64,000 nt of DNA from positions 1-64,000 of the forward strand of contig CAYJAZ010000012.1 in the NCBI GenBank assembly GCA_964368455.1. The letters run 5' to 3'. The first letter of the stretch is position 1. Each line of letters begins with the position of its first letter. Positions 26,824-35,527 of the stretch are shown piece after piece. This DNA is from CAYJAZ01 sp964368455 (GTDB lineage Bacteria; Desulfobacterota; Desulfovibrionia; Desulfovibrionales; Desulfovibrionaceae). The translations under genes were made by a program, and so were the position numbers. A model generated the notes under the pieces. That model was not told the origin of the DNA, did not search any database, and saw only the letters and a list, made by a program, of their open reading frames with translations.

Positions 26824-26913
26824 TGGCGGAGAGTGAGAGATTCGAACTCCCGGAGGGCTCTCACCCTCAACGGTTTTCAAGACCGCCGTAATCAACCGCT
26901 CTACCAACTCTCC
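26824..26913 (-). tRNA. tRNA-Ser (anticodon TGA)
   Basis: 90 bases with the long variable arm of serine tRNAs (TGAGGGTGAGAGCCCTCC). Acceptor GGAGAGT pairs with ACTCTCC, discriminator G, encoded CCA. The anticodon loop is CTTGAAA, anticodon TGA, reading UCN codons. T loop GTTCGAATC. It is not the selenocysteine tRNA: the acceptor stem and TGA anticodon are those of ordinary tRNA-Ser. Confidence 0.97.
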
Positions 26914-26922
26914 GCGTTAGAA

Positions 26923-26952
26923 ATAAATGCCATAGGCATAGATAAATGTCAA
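26923..26952 (-). promoter_or_regulatory. Promoter of tRNA-Ser
   Basis: Minus-strand TTGACA (26947-26952) is a perfect -35. An AT-rich -10-like hexamer (ATTTAT or CATTTA) lies 17-18 bases on, just before the tRNA 5' end. Confidence 0.6.
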
Positions 26953-27127
26953 GTTTTTTATTAAAATTTTTTAAGAAATTGTTTTTTGTTGTAAATTCAA
27001 TGTTTTATATTGCTTGCACTCTTGAAAAATAAATCTAATTATTCGTGATTTTCTTCTTTTTAAAATAAAGAGATGCAAATTGTAAAGACCAAGCAATGTG
27101 CATAACAAGTTGTAAATTCATCATTAA

Positions 27128-27310
27128 TTACTTCACAAGAAAAGAAATGTCTTGATTCGTAGCAATTATGCTCGCACCAGAAGCAGTAAGAACAATAAAA
27201 AGTATAAAGACAATAGCAGCAACAGTATTAGAAAATTGCCATTTTTTTAATATATTTTTATAGTTTTTATTTGAATTATATATAGAAAAATTCTGTTCTT
27301 GTGTTTTCAT
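27128..27310 (-). CDS. Small single-pass membrane protein
   Basis: 60 residues from the ATG at 27310 (MKTQEQNFS). A polar, Asn/Lys-rich N-terminus is followed by one membrane helix (about 27-47, TVAAIVFILFIVLTASGASII). A weak GAGA lies upstream. The longer frame to 27424 would overlap the neighbouring gene and is unlikely. No family is recognised. It follows the unknown gene at 27409-27996 on the same strand. Confidence 0.55.
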   Translation of the reverse strand: MKTQEQNFSIYNSNKNYKNILKKWQFSNTVAAIVFILFIVLTASGASIIATNQDISFLVK

Positions 27311-27408
27311 TGTATTTCTCGATTTTTTTTGATGTTTAAATTTGTGAGAGATAGATAATGCCAAATAAAGTTGTCTGTTTTGAAGTGTGTGACAACAAAG
27401 TTGCCGTA

Positions 27409-27996
27409 CTAAATGCGAATCCATTCATCTGAAGTTTTAGGGCAATTTTCTTTACTGTATTGTATAAGAGCTCTAATAAATAAATGTTCATTATTTCCTG
27501 TATGTAGAACATTTCCATCCTCATCAAGTATTTCCCAAGCACATTGTCTTGCATTAAGAATAAGACGTACTTGTTTGTTCTTTAGTGCATATTGTGAACA
27601 CGCTTCAAGAAGCATATAAGCAACTTCTAGCTTACTTTTATCATAATTGGAATTACTAAAACAATCAGGACTAGGTATAGCTATAGCAAGTTGAAGCTCT
27701 TTTGCATCAAGTAAATAACAAAATTGTAGATTCTGAGCATTTCTACCATATAAACCACAGGCAAAGTAATTAATGTTTTTAGACGAATCTGAAGATACAG
27801 GAAAAAGAAAATCTAAATTATTCAAATCTAATGTTGAAAAAGAAGTGTTAATACTTCTGGCTTCTGTAGAAAAAAGGTTTGGATAGAATTCTTCAAGATT
27901 CTTATAAGCTTCTTTAGGAATTGGAGGTACAGCAAGAGCATTTTCTTCAAGAAAATGCATGAAAGTTCTTTCTTCTAAAGCTAAATTGCAAGACAT
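27409..27996 (-). CDS. Hypothetical protein
   Basis: 195 residues from the ATG at 27996, chosen for its perfect AAGGAG seven bases upstream; the ATG at 28020 lies before that site. The protein is soluble, with a mixed alpha/beta pattern and several Cys that are not arranged as a cluster (YFACGLYGR, FCYLLDAKE, NARQCAWEIL). No family is recognised. Its C-terminal half alternates strands and helices; no signal peptide. Confidence 0.7.
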   Translation of the reverse strand: MSCNLALEERTFMHFLEENALAVPPIPKEAYKNLEEFYPNLFSTEARSINTSFSTLDLNNLDFLFPVSSDSSKNINYFACGLYGRNAQNLQFCYLLDAKELQLAIAIPSPDCFSNSNYDKSKLEVAYMLLEACSQYALKNKQVRLILNARQCAWEILDEDGNVLHTGNNEHLFIRALIQYSKENCPKTSDEWIRI

Positions 27997-28187
27997 AAAT
28001 AACTCCTTGTTGTTTGCCAACTATGTTGGCTGTTTTATGTTGCTATATATAAATATGCATTAAGCGTGCCAAAATTCGGATAAAGAAGAAAAAGAATTTA
28101 AAATTAGCAAAAGAAAAAACTTGCATGTATTTATATCTTGATTTATATTTTCTTTATCAGAAACAATTACTAATAAGGAGTAGGCAT

Positions 28188-28364
28188 ATGTCTAACGAAG
28201 ATAAGATTTTAGATGCAATGAAAAAAGCAGGCGAGCCATTAAACAATGGGAAAATCGCAGAACTCACAGGTATTGAAAAAAAAGATGTTGAAAAAGCAAT
28301 GAAAAGTTTGAAAAACGATGAAAAAATCGTTTCACCAAAAAGATGTTATTGGGAACCAAAATAA
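28188..28364 (+). CDS. Small winged-helix protein
   Basis: 58 residues from the ATG at 28188, which has AAGGAG upstream. Essentially the whole chain is a winged helix-turn-helix: EDKILDAMKKAGEPLNNGKI, ELTGIEKKDVEKAMKSLK, then the wing KIVSPKRCYWEPK. It resembles stand-alone ArsR/MarR-like mini DNA-binding proteins, so a regulatory role is likely. No effector domain. A large inverted-repeat element begins about 10 bases after the stop. Confidence 0.8.
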   Translation: MSNEDKILDAMKKAGEPLNNGKIAELTGIEKKDVEKAMKSLKNDEKIVSPKRCYWEPK

Positions 28365-28373
28365 AGATTTGTT

Positions 28374-28971
28374 TTGTCTCCGACGGCCAAAGGGAATAAT
28401 TCCCTTTGGAAACCCTAGCATGCAAGGTGAGTGCGTAGGGAGATGGCTAAAGAAGAATATTTATTTTTTGTATGCGAAAAAGTTTTAAGGCTAAAATGCT
28501 ATGCATTTTAGCCTTAAATACTGTTTCGCTTTAAAATTTTAATGCAAGTAGAGTCTTTGCAATCAAGTTAACATTTGTCACTATGTTCCAAATGTGAGTA
28601 GGAAAGCTTTAATCTTTAAAAAACATGGATTGCCGCGTCGTAACACTCCTCGCAATGACGAGTCTAGAGCATTACATTTCTTGCTGACGATAAAATTTTG
28701 TTCGCTATTCACGACTTTCTTATTTACACAAGAGGATGAAGTCACATTTGGAACGCAGTGACAAATGACAACTTAATTTTCAGCTATAGCTACTTTTTAA
28801 AATTTTAAAGCGAAACAGTATTTAAGGGTGAGAAGCAAAGCGTCTCACCCTTAAAACTTTTTCGCAAATAAAAAATAAATCTTCTTCTTTAGCTAGCTCC
28901 CTACGAACTCACCTTGCCTTATTCGGGTTTGCAAAGGGGCATTGCTCCTTTGCCCGCCGGAGGCAAAAAAA
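28374..28971. repeat. Large nested inverted-repeat element, copy A
   Basis: About 600 bp with no coding frame, filling the gap between the convergent winged-helix gene and lysA. Two inward-facing units of about 270 bp flank a central CGTCATTGCGAGG-type motif (about 28624-28666). Each unit contains, from outside in: a GGCCAAAGGG/CCCTTTGG-type hairpin; a GGTGAG..GTAGGGAG box; an outer GCGAAA/TTTCGC pairing around a long hairpin; and a CATTTG...CAAATG hairpin. The long hairpin is AAGGCTAAAATGC / GCATTTTAGCCTT on the left and AAGGGTGAGA / TCTCACCCTT on the right. Copies B and C lie at 48.7 and 58.9 kb. Confidence 0.85.
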
Positions 28972-28992
28972 CAAAAAAAATAAAAAAGAAAG

Positions 28993-30255
28993 CTATACAA
29001 AATACTGTGCTAGATCTTCTAAAGTTTCGGCACGTCTGATAAGTCTGACATTTCCGTTTTCTTCTATGAGTATTTCAGCTGGTCTTGGACGTTGATTATA
29101 GCTTGAAGCCATTGAGAAGCCGTATGCACCTGCGTCTAAAGCTGCTACTAAATCGCCAACTTCAGCAAGTGGGAGATCGCGATTTTTTGCGAGTATATCG
29201 CCGGATTCACAGATATTTCCGACAACTGTCTGCACTTTTCTTTCTGTGCTTGGATTTTTTTTGATAACTTCCATATCGTGGTGTGAATCATACATAGCAG
29301 GTCTTAATAAGACATTGAAACCTATGTCTGTTCCTATGTAGTGTGTGCCAGCATTTTCTTTTGTGGCGTGTACTGTGCCAAGTATGAGGGCAGATTCAGC
29401 AACAACATACCTACCTGGCTCGATGTAGAACTTACCTTTGTATGAATTTTTAGTAACAAAATCGGTAATAGTTTTGTCTAAGAGCTTAGAAAGTTTTGCT
29501 AGATCTAGTCTTTCTTGCTTTTCGTATTTCTTGTATGGAATTCCGAAACCGCCGCCAAAGTCAATGATTTCGATATCGCTGAAAGTTGGCAATGTGAGAA
29601 CAAAGTCGAGCATGATTTGCATGGCGTCTATGTAGTCTTGAGCTTCCATGAAGAGCGAGCCTATATGCTGATTTATACCTACGATTTTGAGATTGTATTT
29701 ATCTGCAATGGCGTAGACTTTGTCTAAATCTTCCATATTTATGCCGAATTTTGTTTCTTTACCAGCTGTGATTACTTTTTGATGGTGACCAGCGCCTTTA
29801 CCTGGATTTATGCGTATCATGGCTTTGTTTGAATATGTATAGCCTTGATTTTCTTGCATAATTTGCCCAAGTGACTCTAGTTGTGAGAGTGAATCTACGC
29901 TGATGAGTAAATTATTTACTACAGCATTTTTTAATTCTTCTTTTGAGACATTGTTGCAGACATAGAGAATTTCTTTTTCAGTAAAGCCGGCTTTTTTATT
30001 CATAAAAAGTTCGCCAGGACTCATTGCGTCTACGTGTAAACCTTCGGAACGGATGATTTTTAATAATTCAATATTATTATTTGCTTTTGTGGAATAGTCT
30101 ACGTGGAATTGCGGAGAAGTTGAGAGTGATTTTAAATCCTTACAACATTGTCTTAATATTTTTTCATTATAGACATAGAGTGGTGAGCCGAATTTTTCGA
30201 CTAGATCGTGTGGATTATTGTTTCCAAAAAAGTTGACATCTTGTGTGTAATTCAT
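28993..30255 (-). CDS. lysA: Diaminopimelate decarboxylase
   Basis: 420 residues. Last step of lysine synthesis: meso-diaminopimelate to lysine and CO2, PLP-dependent. The PLP lysine is in DYSTKANNN, the glycine-rich phosphate site in EIIDFGGGFGIPY, and later EPGRYVV, and the dimer-partner cysteine region CESGDI, ending YNQRPRPAEILI. AAGG seven bases before the ATG. It follows ilvC on the same strand with a hairpin between them. Confidence 0.96.
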   Translation of the reverse strand: MNYTQDVNFFGNNNPHDLVEKFGSPLYVYNEKILRQCCKDLKSLSTSPQFHVDYSTKANNNIELLKIIRSEGLHVDAMSPGELFMNKKAGFTEKEILYVCNNVSKEELKNAVVNNLLISVDSLSQLESLGQIMQENQGYTYSNKAMIRINPGKGAGHHQKVITAGKETKFGINMEDLDKVYAIADKYNLKIVGINQHIGSLFMEAQDYIDAMQIMLDFVLTLPTFSDIEIIDFGGGFGIPYKKYEKQERLDLAKLSKLLDKTITDFVTKNSYKGKFYIEPGRYVVAESALILGTVHATKENAGTHYIGTDIGFNVLLRPAMYDSHHDMEVIKKNPSTERKVQTVVGNICESGDILAKNRDLPLAEVGDLVAALDAGAYGFSMASSYNQRPRPAEILIEENGNVRLIRRAETLEDLAQYFV

Positions 30256-30288
30256 TTTATAGCCTTTTTTTTATACTGGAATTAAAAC

Positions 30289-30316
30289 AAGGCAAATATG
30301 CGTGCATACTTGCCTT
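30289..30316 (-). terminator. Hairpin between ilvC and lysA
   Basis: A 12 bp stem with one mismatch (AAGGCAAATATG / CATACTTGCCTT), four-base loop, followed on the minus strand by a short TGTTTTAA tract. Probably a partial terminator or attenuator between the two genes. Confidence 0.55.
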
Positions 30317-30346
30317 ATAGTTCATTTTAGAAAAAGAAAAGTATTA

Positions 30347-31336
30347 TTATTTTTTAAGCCAAGGCATCATAGCACGAAGTTCTTTACCAACGTTTTCGAT
30401 TTGGTGTTCTGCTTCTAATCTACGAGTTGCTTTGAAGAAAGCGCTGCCTGTCATTGATTCAGTGATAAAGTCACGTGCGAAAGTTCCGTTTTGGATTTCA
30501 GCAAGAACTTTTTTCATTTCTTTCTTTGTTTCAGCTGTGATGATACGTTTGCCTATTCTGTAGTCGCCAAATTCAGCTGTGTCAGAAATAGAATAACGCA
30601 TACGGCTAAGGCCACCTTCATAAAGGAGGTCAACGATTAATTTCATTTCGTGTAAGCATTCGAAATAAGCGATTTCTGGTTGGTAACCAGCTTCAACTAA
30701 AGTTTCGAAGCCACATTTAATGAGTTCTGAACAGCCGCCACATAATACAGCTTGTTCACCGAAGAGGTCGGTTTCTGTTTCTTCGCGGAAAGTTGTTTCG
30801 ATAACGCCAGAACGTGTGCCGCCGTTACCTGATGCGTAAGCTAAAGCTTTTTGTAAAGCTTGGCCAGAAGCGTCTTGGTAGATAGCAACTAATGATGGAA
30901 CGCCGCCGCCTTCTGTGTATGTACGACGAACTAAGTGGCCAGGGCCTTTAGGTGCGATTAAGAAAACGTCTACATCTTTTGGTGGGACGATTTGTTCGAA
31001 ATGAATATTGAAACCGTGAGCAAAAAGTAATGATTTGCTTGAATTTAGATGTGGTTCGATTTCTTCTTTGTATACTTTTGCTTGGAATTGATCAGGTAGA
31101 AGAATCATAATGAGATCAGCTTGTTTTGCTGCGTCAGAAACTGAAAGTGGGTTGAAGCCGTGCTCTTTAGCGAGTTCGTAGTTTGCTCCACCAGGACGTT
31201 GTGCAACAATAACATTGAGGCCAGAATCGCGAAGATTTTGAGCGTGTGCGTGGCCTTGTGAACCATAACCAACTATAGCAATGGTTTTTCCTTTGAGAAC
31301 ATTGATGTCTGCATCTTTTTCGTAATAGGTTTTCAT
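30347..31336 (-). CDS. ilvC: Ketol-acid reductoisomerase (class I)
   Basis: 329 residues, the short class I form. Second step of valine and isoleucine synthesis. The NADPH-binding Rossmann motif is GYGSQGHAHAQN near the N-terminus, and the metal-binding helical domain has EEQ-type acidic residues in DLFGEQAVLCGG and FECLHEMKLIVDL. AAGGA precedes the ATG. ilvBN and ilvD are not in the window. Confidence 0.97.
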   Translation of the reverse strand: MKTYYEKDADINVLKGKTIAIVGYGSQGHAHAQNLRDSGLNVIVAQRPGGANYELAKEHGFNPLSVSDAAKQADLIMILLPDQFQAKVYKEEIEPHLNSSKSLLFAHGFNIHFEQIVPPKDVDVFLIAPKGPGHLVRRTYTEGGGVPSLVAIYQDASGQALQKALAYASGNGGTRSGVIETTFREETETDLFGEQAVLCGGCSELIKCGFETLVEAGYQPEIAYFECLHEMKLIVDLLYEGGLSRMRYSISDTAEFGDYRIGKRIITAETKKEMKKVLAEIQNGTFARDFITESMTGSAFFKATRRLEAEHQIENVGKELRAMMPWLKK

Positions 31337-31475
31337 TATTCAATCCTTATAGTGTATTAAATTCCAAATTATTTATGCAAAAGATAAATAAAATTTCTTG
31401 TCGACAAGCTAGAAGAATAAAAGTATTTTCTGCTACTGTCAAGCTTTGTAGAGAGGTTAAATTAAAATTGTACAC

Positions 31476-31505
31476 AAAAAAAGGGAAATTTTATCTTTCC
31501 CTTTT
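31476..31505 (-). terminator. Terminator of metK
   Basis: A nine base-pair stem AAAGGGAAA / TTTCCCTTT followed by TTTTTG on the minus strand, shortly after the metK stop. Confidence 0.8.
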
Positions 31506-31528
31506 GATGTGTTGTTTGGATTTTAATT

Positions 31529-32704
31529 TTATACTTTTGCTGCTGTGAGCAAGTCTGATACCATATCGATTTTTTCCCATGTGAAATCAGGGAGTTCGCG
31601 TCCAAAATGGCCGTAGCAGGAAGTTTTAGAGTAGATAGGGCGTTTGAGATCTAATTTTTCTGTGATGAAATATGGACGTAGATCGAAAACGTCTTTTACT
31701 GCTTTTGTCAAGATTGAATCAGGAATTTCGCTAGTGCCTAAAGATGAAACAAGCACTGAAACAGGATTTGCAACACCTATGCAATAGGCGATTTGCACTT
31801 CACATTTAGGAGCAAGGCCTGAAGCAACAACGTTTTTAGCTACATAACGAGCCATATAAGCAGCTGAACGATCTACTTTTGACGGATCTTTACCAGAAAA
31901 AGCACCACCACCGTGATTACCCATACCGCCATAAGTGTCGTTGATGATTTTACGGCCTGTTAAACCGCAATCGCCCATAGGGCCGCCAACAACGAATCTG
32001 CCAGTTGTATTGATGAAGATTTCGCAATCTTTTGCATCGAAATAGCCTGTTGGTTCGAGAGTTGGGATGATAACTTCATTTTTAATGCCTTCAATAATGT
32101 CTTCTTGTGAAACATTTTCAGCATGTTGTGAAGAAACAACAACATTGTTAATGCGAACTGGTTTGCCGTCTTGGTATTCAAAAGAAACTTGTGTTTTTCC
32201 GTCTGGACGTAAGAAATCTAAAACGCCGTCTTTACGCACTCTTGAAAGTTGTAAAGAAAGCTGATGTGCCCAATAGATTGGAGCAGGCATTAAAGTGTCT
32301 GTTTCTTTGGATGCAAAACCAAACATCATACCTTGATCGCCAGCACCTTGTTCTTCAGGGCTTTTTCTGTCAACGCCTTGAGCGATGTCAGGTGATTGCT
32401 TATCAATAGATGAAAGCACGGCACATGTTTGGTAGTCAAAACCCATTTCAGAAGAATTGTATCCAATTTTTTTGATTGTTTCACGCACTACTTGTGGAAA
32501 ATCAGCATAGCCTTTAGTGGTGATTTCACCAGCAATAACAGCCATACCTGTAGTAACCAAAGTTTCACAAGCAACACGAGAATCAGGATCTTGTGCTAAT
32601 AAAGTGTCGAGGATTGCATCTGAAATTTGATCTGCAATTTTGTCTGGATGGCCTTCTGTTACGGATTCAGAAGTAAAGAAATAATTTCCTTTGCTTGGTA
32701 TCAT
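31529..32704 (-). CDS. metK: S-adenosylmethionine synthetase
   Basis: 391 residues from the ATG at 32704, the usual length. ATP plus methionine gives SAM. Signatures are FTSESVTEGHPDKIADQIS at the N-terminus, GAGDQGMMFGFA, and the glycine-rich GGGAFSGKDPSKVDRSAAY. The start has GGAG eight bases upstream; the open frame extends to 32935 but the added 77 residues are low-complexity. No SAM riboswitch is visible upstream. Confidence 0.97.
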   Translation of the reverse strand: MIPSKGNYFFTSESVTEGHPDKIADQISDAILDTLLAQDPDSRVACETLVTTGMAVIAGEITTKGYADFPQVVRETIKKIGYNSSEMGFDYQTCAVLSSIDKQSPDIAQGVDRKSPEEQGAGDQGMMFGFASKETDTLMPAPIYWAHQLSLQLSRVRKDGVLDFLRPDGKTQVSFEYQDGKPVRINNVVVSSQHAENVSQEDIIEGIKNEVIIPTLEPTGYFDAKDCEIFINTTGRFVVGGPMGDCGLTGRKIINDTYGGMGNHGGGAFSGKDPSKVDRSAAYMARYVAKNVVASGLAPKCEVQIAYCIGVANPVSVLVSSLGTSEIPDSILTKAVKDVFDLRPYFITEKLDLKRPIYSKTSCYGHFGRELPDFTWEKIDMVSDLLTAAKV

Positions 32705-32914
32705 AAGTGTATCTCCATTTTTTATTGTCTTTTTAACTTGACTATTGCTCATTTTCCACAAAATAAAATATTTGATGAAAGAATGTATGACAATATCAAG
32801 TTTTAGTGATATAGTTTTTCTTTCGTAAATATATATTAAAATGAAAAAAATGTCTAGTTTCTTTTTTTTTAAAATTAATGTATGTTTTTTTATACTCAAA
32901 CAAAGGAATAAAAA

Positions 32915-33481
32915 ATGATGCGTCCGTTTTTTCAAGGTACTGTAGACACATTTTGTGCTGCCTATGCAGTTTTGAATGCTTTACAGATAACACATGGTAT
33001 AAAAGCATATCAAGGCAGAGAGCTTTTGACAAAATTGTTGTTGGCTCTTTCAAAAGACGAAATTATTTTCACGCGCATACTTTGTTTAAAAACTGATTAT
33101 ATTGCTATGACAGATGCATTTATGGATTGTTGTGTGAAGGATTATCCTTTAAAAATCACAAAGCCATTTCAAGACAGAAATCCAAGCATGGACGAATTTT
33201 GGCAAGAAATGAAAGAACAGCTTGATGCAGAAGCACATAAAACAGCTATTTTTCAATTTGAAAAAAGAATAGCAACTTCTGACAGTCCGCTTTTTGCACA
33301 TTGGTCGACAGCGTGGGAAATCAGAGACGATGAATTTCGTTTATTTGATTCAAGCCCTGAACTAAATGCTATGAATGTTTTGTATAGAAATAAATGTTCT
33401 TTTGACATTCTTAAAGATATTGATGGCGAATACGCTCGAATAAATGTGAAAAGCGTGCGTTTTATAGAAAAACTTGCCTAA
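32915..33481 (+). CDS. Hypothetical papain-like cysteine protease fold protein
   Basis: 188 residues, no signal peptide. The pattern fits a small papain-fold enzyme: Gln in FFQGTVDTFCAAYAVLNAL with Cys at about 14 at a helix start, His in FAHWSTAWEI (about 129) and Asp in LFDSSPE (about 141). This Q-C-H-D order is seen in C39-like and phytochelatin-synthase-like families; I cannot place it in one. AAGGA upstream of the ATG. It is divergent from metK and convergent with the HU gene. Function is inferred only from these residues. Confidence 0.7.
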   Translation: MMRPFFQGTVDTFCAAYAVLNALQITHGIKAYQGRELLTKLLLALSKDEIIFTRILCLKTDYIAMTDAFMDCCVKDYPLKITKPFQDRNPSMDEFWQEMKEQLDAEAHKTAIFQFEKRIATSDSPLFAHWSTAWEIRDDEFRLFDSSPELNAMNVLYRNKCSFDILKDIDGEYARINVKSVRFIEKLA

Positions 33482-33523
33482 AAAAACCTTCTAGCAAAGC
33501 ATAAATTTTTCAGCTTAAAATAA

Positions 33524-33556
33524 AAAGCCCTTGTTTATAGCAAGGGCTTTGATTTT
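33524..33556. terminator. Bidirectional terminator between the papain-like gene and HU
   Basis: A perfect 10 bp stem AAAGCCCTTG / CAAGGGCTTT with a seven-base loop; T-rich on both sides. Confidence 0.85.
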
Positions 33557-33576
33557 TTACAACTATAGAAGAAATA

Positions 33577-33852
33577 CTACTTAATTGTTTCTTTTAAGAG
33601 TTTACCAGGAGTAAACTTAACTACTTTAGTAGCTGGGATTTCAATAACTTCTTTAGTGCGTGGGTTACAGCCTTTACGAGCTGCACGTTGAGCAACTTTG
33701 AAGCTACCAAAACCTGTTAAAGTGATTGAATCTCCACCTTTTAGGCATGATGTAATAGCTTCGATTGTAGCATTTAAAACTTCTTCAGTTTTAGCTTTGC
33801 TAGGAAGGTCTGCTTTCTTTTGAATTGCATCAATTAATTCTGCTTTAGTCAT
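33577..33852 (-). CDS. hup: HU family DNA-binding protein
   Basis: 91 residues, usual HU length. N-terminal helices MTKAELIDAIQKKADLPS, then the beta-arm region with GFGSFKVAQRAARKGCNPRT and VVKFTPGKLLKE. A dimeric nucleoid protein that bends DNA. AAGGAG precedes the ATG. Confidence 0.97.
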   Translation of the reverse strand: MTKAELIDAIQKKADLPSKAKTEEVLNATIEAITSCLKGGDSITLTGFGSFKVAQRAARKGCNPRTKEVIEIPATKVVKFTPGKLLKETIK

Positions 33853-34217
33853 GTTTCAACTTCTCCTTGAAATGAAAAATATACTAAAGGCTATATTGAA
33901 ATCAAATAGATGTCAAGCAATAATCGCCTGTATCTGATAATTATTTAGCTTTCTTAGTGCAAAATAGAGCGAAAAAGACAGAAAAAAAGAAAGCCCTTTA
34001 TATAATGTTAACCTATCAACAAAGAAAGCCTTTCAAATGATGAGTTATAAACATTGTTTTGTTGTGCGAACTTGTGTTTTTTTCAACACTATTTAGTGCG
34101 AAATTTTTATTTCCTTATAAAATAATTCTCTTGGCCTATGAGGAAAGCTTGACTATTTAACGAAAAAAAGACAAGGTAATGCCCATAAACTATTTTAAAT
34201 GTTTTGGAGTAAAAGCT
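33853..34217. other. Intergenic region between HU and paaK
   Basis: No coding frame. It carries the HU promoter near 33890-33916; beyond it the sequence is AT-rich without clear structure up to the paaK ribosome site. Confidence 0.5.
33890..33916 (-). promoter_or_regulatory. Candidate HU promoter
   Basis: Minus-strand TTGACA (33911-33916) and TATAGC (33890-33895). The spacer is 15 bases, shorter than ideal. Confidence 0.4.
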
Positions 34218-35525
34218 ATGATGTTTCAACCAGAATTAGAAACTTTACCAAAGGACGAATTAGAAAAATTACAACTAACTCGCTTGCAGTATCAACTTGA
34301 AAGAGTTTATGCAAATGTACCATTTTATAAGAAAAAATTCGATGAAAAAGGTATTAAGCCTCAAGATATTAAAAGTCTTGCAGACATAAAGCATTTGCCA
34401 TTCACAGAAAAACAAGACATGAGAAATAACTATCCTTTTGGTCTTTTTGCAACTCCAAGAGAAAATATAGTACGCTTACATGCATCAAGTGGAACAACAG
34501 GTAAGGCTACAGTTGTTGGCTATACAAAAAGAGATCTTGATAATTGGGCTGATATGGTAGCCCGTTGTTTGGCTATGGCTGGCGTAAAACCAGGCGATAT
34601 ATTGCACAATGCTTTTGGCTATGGCCTTTTTACAGGCGGACTTGGCATTCATGATGGTTGCGAAAGACTAGGTGCTACAGTTATTCCAATGTCTGGCGGT
34701 GCAACAAAGCGTCAAGTACAAGTTTTGAAAGATTATGGTGCAACAGCTATTTGTGCAACTCCTTCCTATATGCAATATCTTTACGAAGCAATTCTAGAAG
34801 CTGGGCATAGTGTAGAAGATTTGAAATTGCGTATTGGTATCTTTGGTGCTGAACCTTGGACTGAAAATATGCGTAGAGATATGGAAAAGAAATTAAATAT
34901 CAAAGCAATGGATATTTATGGACTTTCTGAAATCATGGGGCCTGGTGTTGCTATGGAATGTCATACAGCACAAAAAGGCATGCATGTTATGGAAGATCAT
35001 TTCTATGTAGAAACAATCGATTCTATCACAGGCGAAGTTTTACCATATGGTGAAAAAGGCGAGCTTGTTATCACAACAATCACAAAAGAAGGCATTCCTC
35101 TTATTCGTTACAGAACAAGAGATCTAACCGTAATTGATCCAACCCCTTGTGCCTGCGGCAGAACATCTAAGCGTTTACAGCGTTTCCAAGGCAGAAGCGA
35201 TGACATGCTTATTATTCGCGGTGTGAACGTTTATCCACAACACATTGAACAAATTCTCATGGAAGCAGAGGGCACAAGTGCTCATTATCAAATCATTGTC
35301 ACACGTGATAATTCTCTAGATAATTTAGAAGTACAAGTAGAAATCGATGAAGCAAACTTCTCTGACGAAGTGCGTAAACTCCAAAAAATCGAATCAAATA
35401 TACAAAAAACTATTAAAGAATTCTTAGGCGTAACTGCAAAAGTTCGTCTTGTTGATCCAAAAACAATCACACGTTCTGAAGGAAAGGCTGTTCGTGTTGT
35501 TGATTTGAGACCAAAAGAAATTTAG
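34218..35525 (+). CDS. paaK: Phenylacetate-CoA ligase family (AMP-forming)
   Basis: 435 residues from the ATG at 34218, which has GGAG nine bases upstream (a second ATG follows directly). It activates an aryl acid to its CoA thioester via an acyl-AMP. The adenylate motifs are HASSGTTGKATVVGYT (phosphate loop), YGLSEIMGPGV and RYRTRDLT; the C-terminal lid domain is GRSDDMLIIRGVNVYP. Phenylacetate or indoleacetate from aromatic amino acid breakdown is the usual substrate. In anaerobes it is often paired with indolepyruvate oxidoreductase genes, which are absent here. thrC follows after a repeat. Confidence 0.92.
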   Translation: MMFQPELETLPKDELEKLQLTRLQYQLERVYANVPFYKKKFDEKGIKPQDIKSLADIKHLPFTEKQDMRNNYPFGLFATPRENIVRLHASSGTTGKATVVGYTKRDLDNWADMVARCLAMAGVKPGDILHNAFGYGLFTGGLGIHDGCERLGATVIPMSGGATKRQVQVLKDYGATAICATPSYMQYLYEAILEAGHSVEDLKLRIGIFGAEPWTENMRRDMEKKLNIKAMDIYGLSEIMGPGVAMECHTAQKGMHVMEDHFYVETIDSITGEVLPYGEKGELVITTITKEGIPLIRYRTRDLTVIDPTPCACGRTSKRLQRFQGRSDDMLIIRGVNVYPQHIEQILMEAEGTSAHYQIIVTRDNSLDNLEVQVEIDEANFSDEVRKLQKIESNIQKTIKEFLGVTAKVRLVDPKTITRSEGKAVRVVDLRPKEI

Positions 35526-35527
35526 TA

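Noticed and set aside
26824..26913. Selenocysteine tRNA (selC)
   Set aside because: The gene has a long variable arm but anticodon TGA and a standard seven-base-pair acceptor stem; it is tRNA-Ser.
28374..28971. Insertion sequence or transposon
   Set aside because: No transposase frame of any length, and no target-site duplication could be seen; a non-coding repeat family is the better description.
28374..28971. CRISPR array
   Set aside because: The repeats are long, inverted and nested, without regular spacers or cas genes.
32705..32914. SAM riboswitch ahead of metK
   Set aside because: The gap is AT-rich without a conserved aptamer core and is shared with a divergent gene.
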